Numbered from the stretch's first letter, positions 1 through 6,590 are shown. The stretch is DNA of 7,407 bases from Hyphomicrobiales bacterium (GCA_013812985.1 JACCSN010000709.1:1-7407), one strand, 5' to 3'. Numbers and translations: made by a program. The notes: generated by a model not told the origin, from the letters alone.

Positions 1-1
1 T

Positions 2-154
2 AACGCTCGGCAACGCCGGAAACGGAAGATGTGCGATCCGCCACGCGCAGGTCTCTTTGTGTCGAAAAGCCCGGGAAAGCTGGGCGTGAAGCTGTTGGCA
101 AAGGCTCGGCGGCCGAGGTCCGGCGTGCCGGAGGCCAAGCCGCAGGTCGTCTAG
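2..154 (+). CDS. Possible 3' end of an upstream gene, unrecognised
   Basis: The reading frame starting at base 2 is open from the window edge to a TAG at 152-154. About three quarters of its codons end in G or C, as in the confident genes here, and the bias is clearest over the last 30 codons. The translated tail is basic and contains LFVSKSPGKLGVKLLAK. I do not recognise a family. It may be the C-terminal end of a gene starting left of the window, or chance openness in GC-rich DNA. A competing reading is a minus-strand ORF starting with ATG at 157 and running off the left edge; its third-position bias is weaker and it has no visible Shine-Dalgarno sequence. Confidence 0.22.
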   Translation, partial: NARQRRKRKMCDPPRAGLFVSKSPGKLGVKLLAKARRPRSGVPEAKPQVV

Positions 155-253
155 CATAGGGGCTTTGGCCGTGCAACAAGCCGGGGCGCGGGGGAATGCG
201 TCAGATTGGACCCTTTCGTCGGAATGATGATCGAAAGAAGCTGACCCACCTCC

Positions 254-1192
254 ATGAAGCCAACCAGCCAAACGCAGGGTCGGGTGCTCCAGCGGCTCTG
301 GGCCTACCAGCCCGTCAGGCAGCTCGCGCGAGCGATGGGCGTCTGGGAGCGGCGTCACAGGAACGAATTCGCCTACGACCGCGAGCGCTCCGACGTGCTC
401 GTCGTCTCCATCCCGAAATCGGGGCGGACCTGGCATCGGCTGATGCTTGGGTATTACCTGGCGCGGAGTTGCGGCGAGGCAGAGGACCGGGCACTGAAGC
501 TGGTTCACCTGTGCCGGAAGGCCAGGACCAAGCGGGTCTCGTATTCGCATAACGGCGTGAGCTTCCTCGACTGGCTGCCGGCGTCGAGCCCGGTGGTCGC
601 CTCCCCGGAACTGTGGAGCGGAAAAGAGGTGCTGCTCCTCGTCAGGGACCCGCGGGATGTGCTGGTGTCGGCCTACCACCATTACCAGTTTCGCACGGCG
701 ACATTTCAGCGACCCATCTCCGATTTCATCCGCCGCCCGGAGACTGGCATCGCCAAGCTGATGACCGCCCATCATCGCTGGCACGACAACCGGCGCCTCG
801 CCGCGTCCTTCCAGGTGGCCTCATACGAATGCATGCATCAGGACCCGAATGCGGTGCTTCGACAGACGCTGTCGCTGATCGGCCTGACAGAAGTCGATGA
901 GGCGCTCATCGGCGAAACGGTGGAGTTCTGCCGCTTCGAGAAGATGCAGCAATATGAGGCGACTGATCGCTTCGGGTCGGCGCGGCTGAGGAACGAATCA
1001 GGCGACGCGAGATCCGCGAAAGTCAGGGAAGGCCGTGTGGGGTCCTACAGGAGCCATCTGTCCCAAGAGGACCAAAGCTTCATCGACGACTATATCGGGC
1101 GCGCAGGCGATCCATTCGCCGAGCCGTCGGTGGACATAGGCGCCCCCGTCTTGTCGGAGCCCGACAGAACATCCCGTCCGGGGTTCCGTTAA
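254..1192 (+). CDS. Sulfotransferase domain protein (PAPS-dependent, Sulfotransfer_1-like)
   Basis: This is a probable cytosolic sulfotransferase that moves a sulfonate group from PAPS to a hydroxyl or amine acceptor; the acceptor cannot be told from sequence. The 312-aa length fits the family. Near the N-terminus, PKSGRTW (residues 54-60) after the hydrophobic strand VLVVSI is the 5'-phosphosulfate-binding loop. LLLVRDPRDVLVSAYHHY (127-144) is the 3'-phosphate-binding motif, with the expected Arg and Ser. ASYECMHQDP (189-198) matches the 'YEDL..DP' element, and REGRVGSYRSHLS (258-270) matches the C-terminal PAPS-binding loop (RxGxxGxWxxhls). His99 in SYSHNG lies between the first two motifs, where the catalytic base is usually found; that assignment is inferred. 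An in-frame TGA at 242-244 excludes starts further upstream. No strong ribosome site precedes ATG 254, so ATG 335 is an alternative, though it would leave little before the first strand. No PAPS-synthesis gene is nearby, so the donor must come from elsewhere. Codon use resembles the neighbours. Confidence 0.9.
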   Translation: MKPTSQTQGRVLQRLWAYQPVRQLARAMGVWERRHRNEFAYDRERSDVLVVSIPKSGRTWHRLMLGYYLARSCGEAEDRALKLVHLCRKARTKRVSYSHNGVSFLDWLPASSPVVASPELWSGKEVLLLVRDPRDVLVSAYHHYQFRTATFQRPISDFIRRPETGIAKLMTAHHRWHDNRRLAASFQVASYECMHQDPNAVLRQTLSLIGLTEVDEALIGETVEFCRFEKMQQYEATDRFGSARLRNESGDARSAKVREGRVGSYRSHLSQEDQSFIDDYIGRAGDPFAEPSVDIGAPVLSEPDRTSRPGFR

Positions 1193-1198
1193 CCGGAA
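1184..1198 (+). repeat. Short inverted repeat spanning the sulfotransferase stop codon
   Basis: TTCCG (1184-1188) and CGGAA (1194-1198) are perfect complements around a 5-nt loop that contains the TAA stop. Only two more A residues follow and there is no T-run in the sense direction, so it is at best a weak terminator or mRNA 3'-end hairpin. A 5-bp arm can occur by chance. Confidence 0.2.
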
Positions 1199-1255
1199 AA
1201 TCGGCTAGAAGCGGTAGAATCCTGATCGGCCATAGCTTTGAAGGCGACGCAAGGA

Positions 1256-2524
1256 ATGATGCGGCTTTGTACGCTGAGCACCGGTTTTGCTTTTCTTCTC
1301 TTGTCCGTCGGCGCGGCGGCGCCGCTCCAGGCGGAGGCTGACCCGAAGGGACCTTATCTCCTGGCCGATGCGGAAACGGGCGAGGTCATCGAGCATTTCG
1401 ATGCCGTGAGGCCCTGGTATCCCGCGTCCACCACCAAGCTGATGACGATCTACACCGTTTTTCGCGCCGTTCTCGCCGGTGAGATCCAACTTGATTCCCC
1501 GGTTGTCTACAGCGCCAACGCCGCCGCGCAGCCGGCGAGCAAGATGGGTTTCAAGCCAGGCGCGACGCTGACGCTCGATCATGCGCTGAAGATCATGATG
1601 GTCAAGTCGGCCAACGACATCGCCGTGGCGGTGGCAGAGGCGGTCGGTGGGAGCGTCCCCGGTTTCGCTGAGCGGATGAACGCGGCGGCGCGCCGTCTCG
1701 GCATGAGCCGCTCGCATTTCGTCAATCCGCATGGGCTGCCTGATCCCGGCCAGGTGACCACCGCGCGAGACATGGCTCTTGTCGGGCGGGCGCTTCTCGT
1801 CGAGTTCCCGCAACACCGCGACTTCTACAAAATCCACGCGATCGAGATCGGCGGCAAGGTTCTGAAGAACTTCAACCCGCTCCTGGAACGCTATCCCGGC
1901 GCCAACGGCATGAAGACCGGCTTCATCTGCGCCTCCGGCTACAATCTCGTCGCATCCGCGCGCCGGGGCGAGCGCGAGGTAATCGTCGTTGTGTTTGGCG
2001 AATACGGCGGCGAGGAGCGCGCCGAGCACGCGGCGGCGCTTCTCGACCAGGGCTTCCAGACCGACCCGAGGTTCACCCGGACTGGAACGACGCTCGAAAC
2101 CGTGGCATCAGGGCAAGCTTATACCGAGCCGCTTGATATGCGCCCCTTCGTCTGCGGGGAAGGCAAGGCGCAAACGGCCGCCGATTCCGCCAAGCCTCAG
2201 GATCGCGGAGTGGCGACCGCCAACCTGACCGCCGCTGACGCGGAGCCGGTGTCCCGCCTCGGGCCGCCGATCTATCTGGGGCCACCCATCCAGGTTTCCC
2301 TGATCCCCGCCGCGAAGCCGCCCCCCAAAGGCCAGGCACGGCCAGGAACGGAGGGCTTCGTTGCCCGGATTCCGCGATCGCGGCCGCCGCAGGCCACAGA
2401 TCCGCGGCCGGTCGATTTCATGGACGCATTTGCCCCGCTTTCATCGCCGAGCGTGGGGGGAGCTCCGCCGGCCAAGGCAATCGAATTCGCCACCGGCGCT
2501 CCAGCGCCGGCGCCCGGCACGTAA
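1256..2524 (+). CDS. D-alanyl-D-alanine carboxypeptidase, secreted (peptidase S11, low-molecular-weight PBP)
   Basis: This is a penicillin-binding DD-carboxypeptidase that removes the terminal D-Ala from peptidoglycan pentapeptides in the periplasm. Counting from ATG 1256 (422 aa), all three active-site motifs are present: STTK (58-61, nucleophile Ser58), SAN (118-120) and KTG (220-222). The N-terminus MMRLCTLSTGFAFLLLSVG is a signal-peptide core, with probable cleavage after LQA near residue 26. After about residue 275 there is a long Pro/Ala-rich tail with YLGPPIQVSLIP-type segments, instead of a clear PBP5 C-terminal beta domain and amphipathic anchor helix. Such tails occur in alphaproteobacterial members, from memory of the family. 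Cys225, just after KTG, and Cys300 could form a disulfide. Start choice: a TTG at 1238 extends the frame by six codons but has no ribosome site. ATG 1256 has GAAGG at 1240-1244, and ATG 1259 has AAGG at 1251-1254; all three keep the signal peptide. It follows the sulfotransferase by 63 bp, so read-through is possible but a functional link is not evident. Confidence 0.93.
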   Translation: MMRLCTLSTGFAFLLLSVGAAAPLQAEADPKGPYLLADAETGEVIEHFDAVRPWYPASTTKLMTIYTVFRAVLAGEIQLDSPVVYSANAAAQPASKMGFKPGATLTLDHALKIMMVKSANDIAVAVAEAVGGSVPGFAERMNAAARRLGMSRSHFVNPHGLPDPGQVTTARDMALVGRALLVEFPQHRDFYKIHAIEIGGKVLKNFNPLLERYPGANGMKTGFICASGYNLVASARRGEREVIVVVFGEYGGEERAEHAAALLDQGFQTDPRFTRTGTTLETVASGQAYTEPLDMRPFVCGEGKAQTAADSAKPQDRGVATANLTAADAEPVSRLGPPIYLGPPIQVSLIPAAKPPPKGQARPGTEGFVARIPRSRPPQATDPRPVDFMDAFAPLSSPSVGGAPPAKAIEFATGAPAPAPGT

Positions 2525-2531
2525 CGCTGCC

Positions 2532-2560
2532 AAGGCTGTCGGCTCAGCTTAGCCTTTCTC
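2532..2560. terminator. Weak candidate terminator between convergent genes
   Basis: AAGGCT (2532-2537) and AGCCTT (2551-2556) are perfect complements separated by 13 nt and followed on the plus strand by TTTCTC. This lies between the carboxypeptidase stop and the stop of the tusA-like gene, overlapping the latter's last codons. The stem is only 6 bp and the loop is long. It could end the plus-strand carboxypeptidase transcript, but the thermodynamic support is modest. Confidence 0.25.
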
Positions 2561-2776
2561 GATTTCGAACTGCATCTCGCCGCCGTCCTCCCCTTTCGAC
2601 CGGAGATGGTGGCCGTTCTCGCCGCAGAAATGCGGCACGTCGATCGCGGCCATCGGATCGGTCGTCAGCACGAGAAAGCGCGTTCCGGCCGGATGCGGAG
2701 CCATCCGCTTCGCCGTCTTCAAGACCGGCAGCGGGCATTTCAGCCCCCGGACATCGACCACCACCGTCTCGCCCAT
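2549..2776 (-). CDS. tusA: TusA-family sulfurtransferase / sulfur-carrier protein
   Basis: This small 75-aa protein belongs to the TusA/SirA/YedF family. Members carry a persulfide on a conserved cysteine and pass sulfur on, for example in tRNA 2-thiouridine synthesis, molybdenum-cofactor maturation or sulfur oxidation. The signature RGLKCPLPVLKT spans residues 10-21, with Cys14 in the CPLP motif as the expected sulfur-carrying residue. The family's C-terminal FC....GH pattern is seen as HFCGENGHHL (49-58), giving a second cysteine at 51. The start is ATG at 2776-2774: on the minus strand AAGGAG (complement of 2782-2787) lies 5 nt upstream, an excellent ribosome site. A longer frame beginning at 2836 adds 20 residues with no family resemblance and is rejected. 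The gene is convergent with the carboxypeptidase and divergent from the acyl-CoA synthetase, so it is probably a single-gene transcript. No tusBCD, tusE or mnmA partners are in the window, so the exact relay cannot be assigned; another TusA-like paralog is possible. Confidence 0.92.
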   Translation of the reverse strand: MGETVVVDVRGLKCPLPVLKTAKRMAPHPAGTRFLVLTTDPMAAIDVPHFCGENGHHLRSKGEDGGEMQFEIEKG

Positions 2777-2909
2777 CAAAGCTCCTTCAGCCCGAGACCG
2801 TCGCCTGATCGCCAGGCTCTCGCGCTGGCTCAACACGAATGTTAGATTCGCGACACGAGGGTGGGAAGTCGGATGTCATGCTGAGCTGGATTGCGCGCCG
2901 GGGGCACGG
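2777..2909. promoter_or_regulatory. Divergent intergenic region with an inverted repeat (candidate operator)
   Basis: These 133 bp separate the start of the minus-strand tusA-like gene from that of the plus-strand acyl-CoA synthetase, so promoters for both should lie here. The inverted repeat CGAAT-N5-ATTCG occupies 2836-2850 near the centre, in a locally AT-richer patch, and could be a regulator site. On the minus strand TTGAGC (complement of 2828-2833) is a possible -35 element, but no good -10 follows. Promoter elements for the synthetase are not clear. A 13-codon ORF (2878-2919) with its own ribosome site overlaps the synthetase start. Confidence 0.3.
2782..2787 (-). promoter_or_regulatory. 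Ribosome binding site of the tusA-like gene
   Basis: The complement reads AAGGAG, five bases before ATG 2776. It is the strongest Shine-Dalgarno sequence I see in the window, and it fixes the start of the 75-aa TusA-like protein rather than the longer frame. Confidence 0.8.
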
Positions 2910-2919
2910 TTGGGCCTGA
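2878..2919 (+). CDS. Possible 13-codon leader ORF overlapping the synthetase start
   Basis: ATG 2878 is preceded by GGGAAG (2863-2868) at a 9-nt spacing and opens a frame encoding MLSWIARRGHGWA, ending in TGA at 2917-2919. Its end overlaps the synthetase TTG start (2910) by ten bases in a different frame, the geometry used for translational coupling. It may be a real leader peptide that delivers ribosomes to the weak TTG start, or a chance ORF. No attenuator-like hairpin set is visible after it. Confidence 0.25.
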   Translation: MLSWIARRGHGWA

Positions 2920-4709
2920 TCGAGCGCCTCGGGAGCGAATACGCCTACCTTTCCGGCGCGCTCCGTGCGCTTGCCAAGGTAAGCAGGATCGCCAGGAACC
3001 CCGGCCGGACCTATCCGGACGTGGCCCGCGACCTCGCACTTCAGTATGGCGACCGCGTCGCCCTCATCTCCGACCGTGAGCAGCTCACCTACCGGGAGTA
3101 CGATCAGCGCGCCAATCAATACGCGCGCTGGGCCCTCGAGATCGGAATCGCCAAGGGCGATGTCGTCGCGCTGATGATGCCGAACCGGCCGGAATATCTG
3201 GCGGCGTGGCTCGGCGTCGCGCGGGCCGGCGGTGTGACGGCGCTCCTCAACACCAACCTCACCGGCTCGCCGCTCGCCCATTGCATCAACATCGTCAGGC
3301 CGAAGCACATCATCGTCGACGTGCAGCTTCTCGACCGTTTTCAGGAAGCGGCGGCGCATCTGAGCCTCGGCCCCACACTTTGGTGCCACGGCCACGCGCA
3401 TGAGGGCTTCGAGCGCCTCGATACGCGGCTCGACGCCCTTCCAAACGGGACGATTCCCAAAGGCGAGCTGCCCATCCTCACCAACGACGACAAATGCCTG
3501 TTTATCTATACGAGCGGGACGACGGGGCTGCCCAAGGCCGCCAACATCAACCATTACCGCGTCCAATCGATCATGTTCGGTTTCAACGCCGCCATGCGGA
3601 TGACCCATGAGGATCGCGTCTATGTCTGCCTGCCGCTTTACCACACGTCGGGCGGCGTGCTGGCTGCCGGGGCGGCGCTGACGGCAGGCGGGAGCGTATT
3701 CATCCGCGAACGCTTTTCGTCGACTTTGTTCTGGGACGACATCGTCCGCCATGATTGCACTGTGTTCCAGTATATCGGCGAGCTCTGCCGCTATCTCTTG
3801 AACAGCCCCGAGCACCCGCAAGAGACCCGGCACCGGGTCCGGCTCGCCTGCGGCAACGGGCTCCGGCCCGACATCTGGGCGGACTTCCAGCGCCGGTTCC
3901 GGATTCCAAGAATCCTGGAATGGTATGCGGCGACCGAAGGAAACGCCGTCTTCTTCAACTTCGACGGCAAGATCGGCTCGGTCGGCCGCATCCCCAAATG
4001 GGCGGAGCGGAAATTCGTCACCGAGGTGGTCCGCTTCGATTTCGACGCGGAGCAGCCGGTCCGCGGCGAGGACGGATGCTGCATCAAGTGCCCGCCTGGA
4101 GAGGTCGGGGAGGTGATTTCCAAGATCGTCAACGACCCGAAGAAGCCCAGCCAGCGGTTCGAGGGCTATGCGGACCCGGCCGCGACGGAGAAGAAGGTGC
4201 TGACCGATGTGTTCGCGAAGGGCGATCGCTGGTTCCGGACCGGCGACCTCATGCGCAAGGACGCGCTCGGCTACTTCTACTTCGTCGACCGGATCGGCGA
4301 CACTTTTCGCTGGAAGGGCGAGAACGTCGCCACGTCGGAGGTTTCCGAAGCGATCACCGCGTTCCCCGGGATCAAGGAGGCCAATGTCTACGGCGTGCGC
4401 GTACCCGGCGCGGACGGGCGCGCCGGAATGGCCGCGCTGGTCGTGGAGGACGGATTCGACCTGGAAGGTTTTTGTCGTCATGTGGGAAAGCAGATTCCCG
4501 GCTTTGCTCGTCCGGTCTTCCTGCGCGTCCAACCGCAAATCGAGACGACCTCGACTTTCAAGCCGCGCAAGGTGGATCTGGTGAAGGACGGGTTCGACCC
4601 AGGCGTCATGAGCGATCCGATCTTCTTTCTCCATCCGGCCAAGCAGGCCTACTGCCGCCTTGATTCGGCGCTCCATGCCGAAATCTGCCAAGGCAAGGTG
4701 AAGCTGTGA
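2910..4709 (+). CDS. Long-/very-long-chain acyl-CoA synthetase, FATP (SLC27)/FadD6-like
   Basis: This ATP-dependent ligase activates fatty acids to acyl-CoA through an acyl-adenylate; members of this branch can couple activation to fatty-acid uptake. The 599-aa length fits. Motifs appear in order: the AMP-binding P-loop IYTSGTTGLPKAANINH (199-215), CLPLYHTSGG (240-249), the adenine-site motif YAATEGN (339-345), RTGDLM (443-448), the acyl-CoA synthetase signature DRIGDTFRWKGENVATSEV (460-478), and TSTFKPRKVDL (548-558), which carries the C-terminal catalytic lysine, probably Lys554. The TFK..K form of the last motif, together with GENVATSEV and CGNGLRPDIW (314-323), points to the FATP/FadD6 branch rather than classical FadD. 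I see no clear membrane helix, so it is cytosolic or peripheral. The start is a TTG with a weak GGGGG (2900-2904) ahead; no ATG lies in frame until MMPNRPEY at about residue 89, which is inside the domain. The N-terminus GLIERLGSEYAYLSGALRAL looks family-like. It is probably co-transcribed with the DUF924 gene 16 bp downstream. The exact chain-length preference is unknown. Confidence 0.93.
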   Translation: MGLIERLGSEYAYLSGALRALAKVSRIARNPGRTYPDVARDLALQYGDRVALISDREQLTYREYDQRANQYARWALEIGIAKGDVVALMMPNRPEYLAAWLGVARAGGVTALLNTNLTGSPLAHCINIVRPKHIIVDVQLLDRFQEAAAHLSLGPTLWCHGHAHEGFERLDTRLDALPNGTIPKGELPILTNDDKCLFIYTSGTTGLPKAANINHYRVQSIMFGFNAAMRMTHEDRVYVCLPLYHTSGGVLAAGAALTAGGSVFIRERFSSTLFWDDIVRHDCTVFQYIGELCRYLLNSPEHPQETRHRVRLACGNGLRPDIWADFQRRFRIPRILEWYAATEGNAVFFNFDGKIGSVGRIPKWAERKFVTEVVRFDFDAEQPVRGEDGCCIKCPPGEVGEVISKIVNDPKKPSQRFEGYADPAATEKKVLTDVFAKGDRWFRTGDLMRKDALGYFYFVDRIGDTFRWKGENVATSEVSEAITAFPGIKEANVYGVRVPGADGRAGMAALVVEDGFDLEGFCRHVGKQIPGFARPVFLRVQPQIETTSTFKPRKVDLVKDGFDPGVMSDPIFFLHPAKQAYCRLDSALHAEICQGKVKL

Positions 4710-4725
4710 ACATCGAGGGGTTGCT

Positions 4726-5280
4726 GTGAGCGCAGGGAGCATCGCGGAAGCTGCCGAGATTGTCGCCTTCTGGCGCGAGGCCGGCCCCGATAGATGGTAT
4801 GAGAAGAACGACAGCTTCGATCGGGCGATCGAGGCCCGCTTCGGCGCGCTGCATTCCACCGCAGCCGCTGGCGAGATGGATGCCTGGGCGAAGACGCCGG
4901 ACGGGGCGCTCGCACTGATCCTCGTGCTCGACCAGTTCTCCCGCAATCTGTTCCGCGGCTCGCCGCAGGCATTCGCGCAGGACGGCAAAGCTCGTCAGGT
5001 CGCACGGGCGGCGTTGAATGCCGGATTCGACAGGCAGGCGGACCCGGCGCTCCGGGAATTCTTCCACCTGCCCTTCATGCATTCGGAGCTGATCGCCGAC
5101 CAGGAGCGCTGCGTGTTGCTCTGTCACAGCCTTCCCGGCGCCGGCACCCTGCCCTATGCGCGCGACCACGAACGGATCATCCGCCGCTTCGGCCGGTTCC
5201 CGCATCGCAACAAGATCCTCGGCCGGCATACGAGCCCGGCTGAACAGCGTTTTCTGGACGGCGGCGGCTTCTCCGGTTGA
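4726..5280 (+). CDS. DUF924 family protein
   Basis: This 184-aa protein matches the DUF924 family, a widespread alpha-helical, TPR-like family with no established biochemical role. Recognisable family blocks are IVAFWREAGPDRWYEKNDSFD (from residue 12), LDQFSRNLFRG (68-78), FFHLPFMHSE (112-121), RFGRFPHRNKILGR (154-167) and the terminal FLDGGGFSG. All blocks are present in order, so it looks complete. There is no signal peptide or membrane segment, so it should be cytosolic. The start is GTG 4726, with GAGG at 4715-4718 seven bases upstream. It lies 16 bp after the acyl-CoA synthetase stop, so the two are probably one transcript. That places it beside fatty-acid activation, but co-transcription alone does not define its job. 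Confidence 0.9.
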   Translation: MSAGSIAEAAEIVAFWREAGPDRWYEKNDSFDRAIEARFGALHSTAAAGEMDAWAKTPDGALALILVLDQFSRNLFRGSPQAFAQDGKARQVARAALNAGFDRQADPALREFFHLPFMHSELIADQERCVLLCHSLPGAGTLPYARDHERIIRRFGRFPHRNKILGRHTSPAEQRFLDGGGFSG

Positions 5281-5318
5281 CATCCGAACGGCGCCGCGCC
5301 GCAACCCCGATTCAGTAT

Positions 5319-5347
5319 GCGGGAGCTAAACTTAACCCCGCTTTAGC
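5319..5347 (+). promoter_or_regulatory. Interleaved inverted repeats in the acetyltransferase leader
   Basis: GCGGG (5319-5323) pairs with CCCGC (5337-5341), and GCTAAA (5325-5330) pairs with TTTAGC (5342-5347). All pairings are perfect and the two repeats interlock, so in RNA only one simple hairpin can form at a time. The element lies 39 bp after the DUF924 stop and 38-66 bp before ATG 5385. The first hairpin followed by TTTAG could be a weak terminator for the upstream operon. As DNA, the TAAACTTAA core could be an operator or promoter element. The spacing is poor for a classical pseudoknot, with no nucleotides between the two 3' arms. Confidence 0.35.
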
Positions 5348-5384
5348 AGAAGTGCCTGAAGATCGCGGACTAAGTCACATCCCT

Positions 5385-6590
5385 ATGCAGATGATCTTTC
5401 AGCGAACCGCCACATTTGAAACCGTGCGCCGCCCGCGGCAACCGTCGCGGCGCGGCGCTTTCGCGCTGGAGCCCGTCGACTCGCTCCCACGGCTCCTTCA
5501 ACGGATCGCCGAGCTCGCGGGACGCTCGCTGGAACCCAATCCCTTCTTCCTGCCGGAATTTCTGGAGCCCGCCATCCAGGCTCTTGGCCGCCGGCGCGTG
5601 AAGCTCGCCACCATTTCCGACCGCGACGATCTGCGCTTCTTCGCGCCGGTCGTCGCAACCGGCCGCGGCCTGCTATCAGGGCCGCAGCTCCGGATTTGGA
5701 CGCATCCCTATGCTCCCCTTGGATCGCCGCTGATCGATCGGGATTTCGCCAAGCAGATCGCTGAGAGCTTGCTGGCTCATTTGAGCACCAGCGGCCGCAG
5801 GCAGCTGACCTTGCCGGATCTGCCGCTCGACGGGCTCACCGCCGCGGCTTTGCGCGCCGCCGCCGGACGCCGCGGCTACGCGACCGAAGCATCCCTTCAG
5901 CTCAGGCCCATTCTTCGACCCCAAGCCGGCGATGGATTGCACACCTTTGATGAAATGGTCGCGCAAAAGCGCCGGCGGGAGCTGGACCGCCAGCTGCGGC
6001 GGCTCTGCGAGACCGGCTCGGTCAGCTTCATGCCGGCGCGCACACCTTCGGAGATCGACGCCGCCTTCAACATGTTCATCGCGCTGGAAGCGTCCGGCTG
6101 GAAGGGGCGGAAGGGAACGGCCCTGCAGCGGCGGGACTCAATCCTGCGTTTCGCCCGCGCCGCCGTGCAGCGGCTCGCGCAAAAGGAACAGGCAGCGATC
6201 GACGTCATCCGATTGGGTGACCGGCCCATCGCGGCGCTGATCCGGCTGGAGCATGGCGGCCTCTCGATCCCTTGGAAGATCGCCTATGACGAGGAGTTCG
6301 CGGCCTTCTCGCCGGGCAAGCAGCTGATGTGCGACGCGACGCGCCGCTGGCTGCTCGACCCCGCCGTGACGCGCGTCGATCCCGTCTGCGACGAGGACAA
6401 TCCGCTGATGGCGGGCCTGTGGACGGAGCGAGAGCGCTACGGGACACTTATCATCAGCACGCGCCGCTGGGCGCTTGGGGCGCGCGTGAGCGCCGGCTTG
6501 ATCAACTTGCGCAGCGCCGGCAAGCGCCGGGCGAAAGCGCTGTTGAGCCGCAAACGCCCGACGAAATCGACGGCCAGGAAGAGCAATTAG
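5385..6590 (+). CDS. GNAT-fold acetyltransferase, CelD/BioF2-like (Acetyltransf_6 type)
   Basis: This 401-aa protein has the look of the GNAT-fold 'BioF2-like/CelD' family, often found near exopolysaccharide or cell-envelope genes and presumed to acylate a sugar or amine; the substrate here is unknown. Visible family elements are NPFFLPEF (52-59) in the N-terminal half, the basic helix KRRRELDRQLRR (195-206), EASGWKGRKGT (235-245), the strand ALIRLEHGG (284-292) and WKIAYDEEFAAFSPGKQL (297-314), which resembles the acyl-CoA/product-site segment ending in the PG.xL loop. The last 20 residues are Arg/Lys-rich. No signal peptide or membrane helix is seen, so it should be cytosolic. Start choice: a TTG at 5277 and a GTG at 5352 extend the frame, but codons between about 5310 and 5384 mostly end in A or T, unlike all genes here. 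That segment therefore looks non-coding, and ATG 5385 (or 5391) is preferred. Neither has a strong ribosome site. The 104-bp gap and leader structure suggest its own regulation. Confidence 0.83.
   Translation: MQMIFQRTATFETVRRPRQPSRRGAFALEPVDSLPRLLQRIAELAGRSLEPNPFFLPEFLEPAIQALGRRRVKLATISDRDDLRFFAPVVATGRGLLSGPQLRIWTHPYAPLGSPLIDRDFAKQIAESLLAHLSTSGRRQLTLPDLPLDGLTAAALRAAAGRRGYATEASLQLRPILRPQAGDGLHTFDEMVAQKRRRELDRQLRRLCETGSVSFMPARTPSEIDAAFNMFIALEASGWKGRKGTALQRRDSILRFARAAVQRLAQKEQAAIDVIRLGDRPIAALIRLEHGGLSIPWKIAYDEEFAAFSPGKQLMCDATRRWLLDPAVTRVDPVCDEDNPLMAGLWTERERYGTLIISTRRWALGARVSAGLINLRSAGKRRAKALLSRKRPTKSTARKSN

Noticed and set aside
1..157. A minus-strand frame starting with ATG at 157 and leaving the window on the left
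   Set aside because: There is no ribosome site before the ATG, its third-position bias is weaker than the competing plus-strand frame, and the peptide is unrecognised. It cannot be fully excluded without the left flank.
196..552. A 118-codon frame overlapping the sulfotransferase start
   Set aside because: Most of it lies over the sulfotransferase N-terminal region in another frame, including the PAPS-binding loop. The translation is low-complexity Arg/Ala/Gly with no known pattern.
1215..1220. TAGAAT as a -10 element for the carboxypeptidase
   Set aside because: The hexamer matches the consensus well, but no -35-like sequence lies 15-19 bp upstream, so I do not call a promoter.
1205..2029. 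A 274-codon minus-strand frame opposite the carboxypeptidase
   Set aside because: It overlaps the signal peptide and all active-site motifs of a confident gene, has no family resemblance, and is another GC-driven shadow.
3755..4663. A 302-codon plus-strand frame inside the acyl-CoA synthetase
   Set aside because: It is an alternate frame of the confident gene. Its Arg/Gly-rich translation has no domain, and the real frame keeps motifs throughout.
2787..4988. A 733-codon open frame on the minus strand opposite the acyl-CoA synthetase
   Set aside because: It is antisense to a gene with every expected family motif. Its translation is rich in Arg, Ala and Asp-type mirror codons and shows no recognisable domain. 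Long antisense openness is expected when the sense gene has very high third-position GC.
5277..5384. An N-terminal extension of the acetyltransferase from the TTG that overlaps the DUF924 stop
   Set aside because: Codons in the second half of this stretch mostly end in A or T, unlike the genes here, and the segment contains interlocking inverted repeats. It reads as a leader rather than protein.
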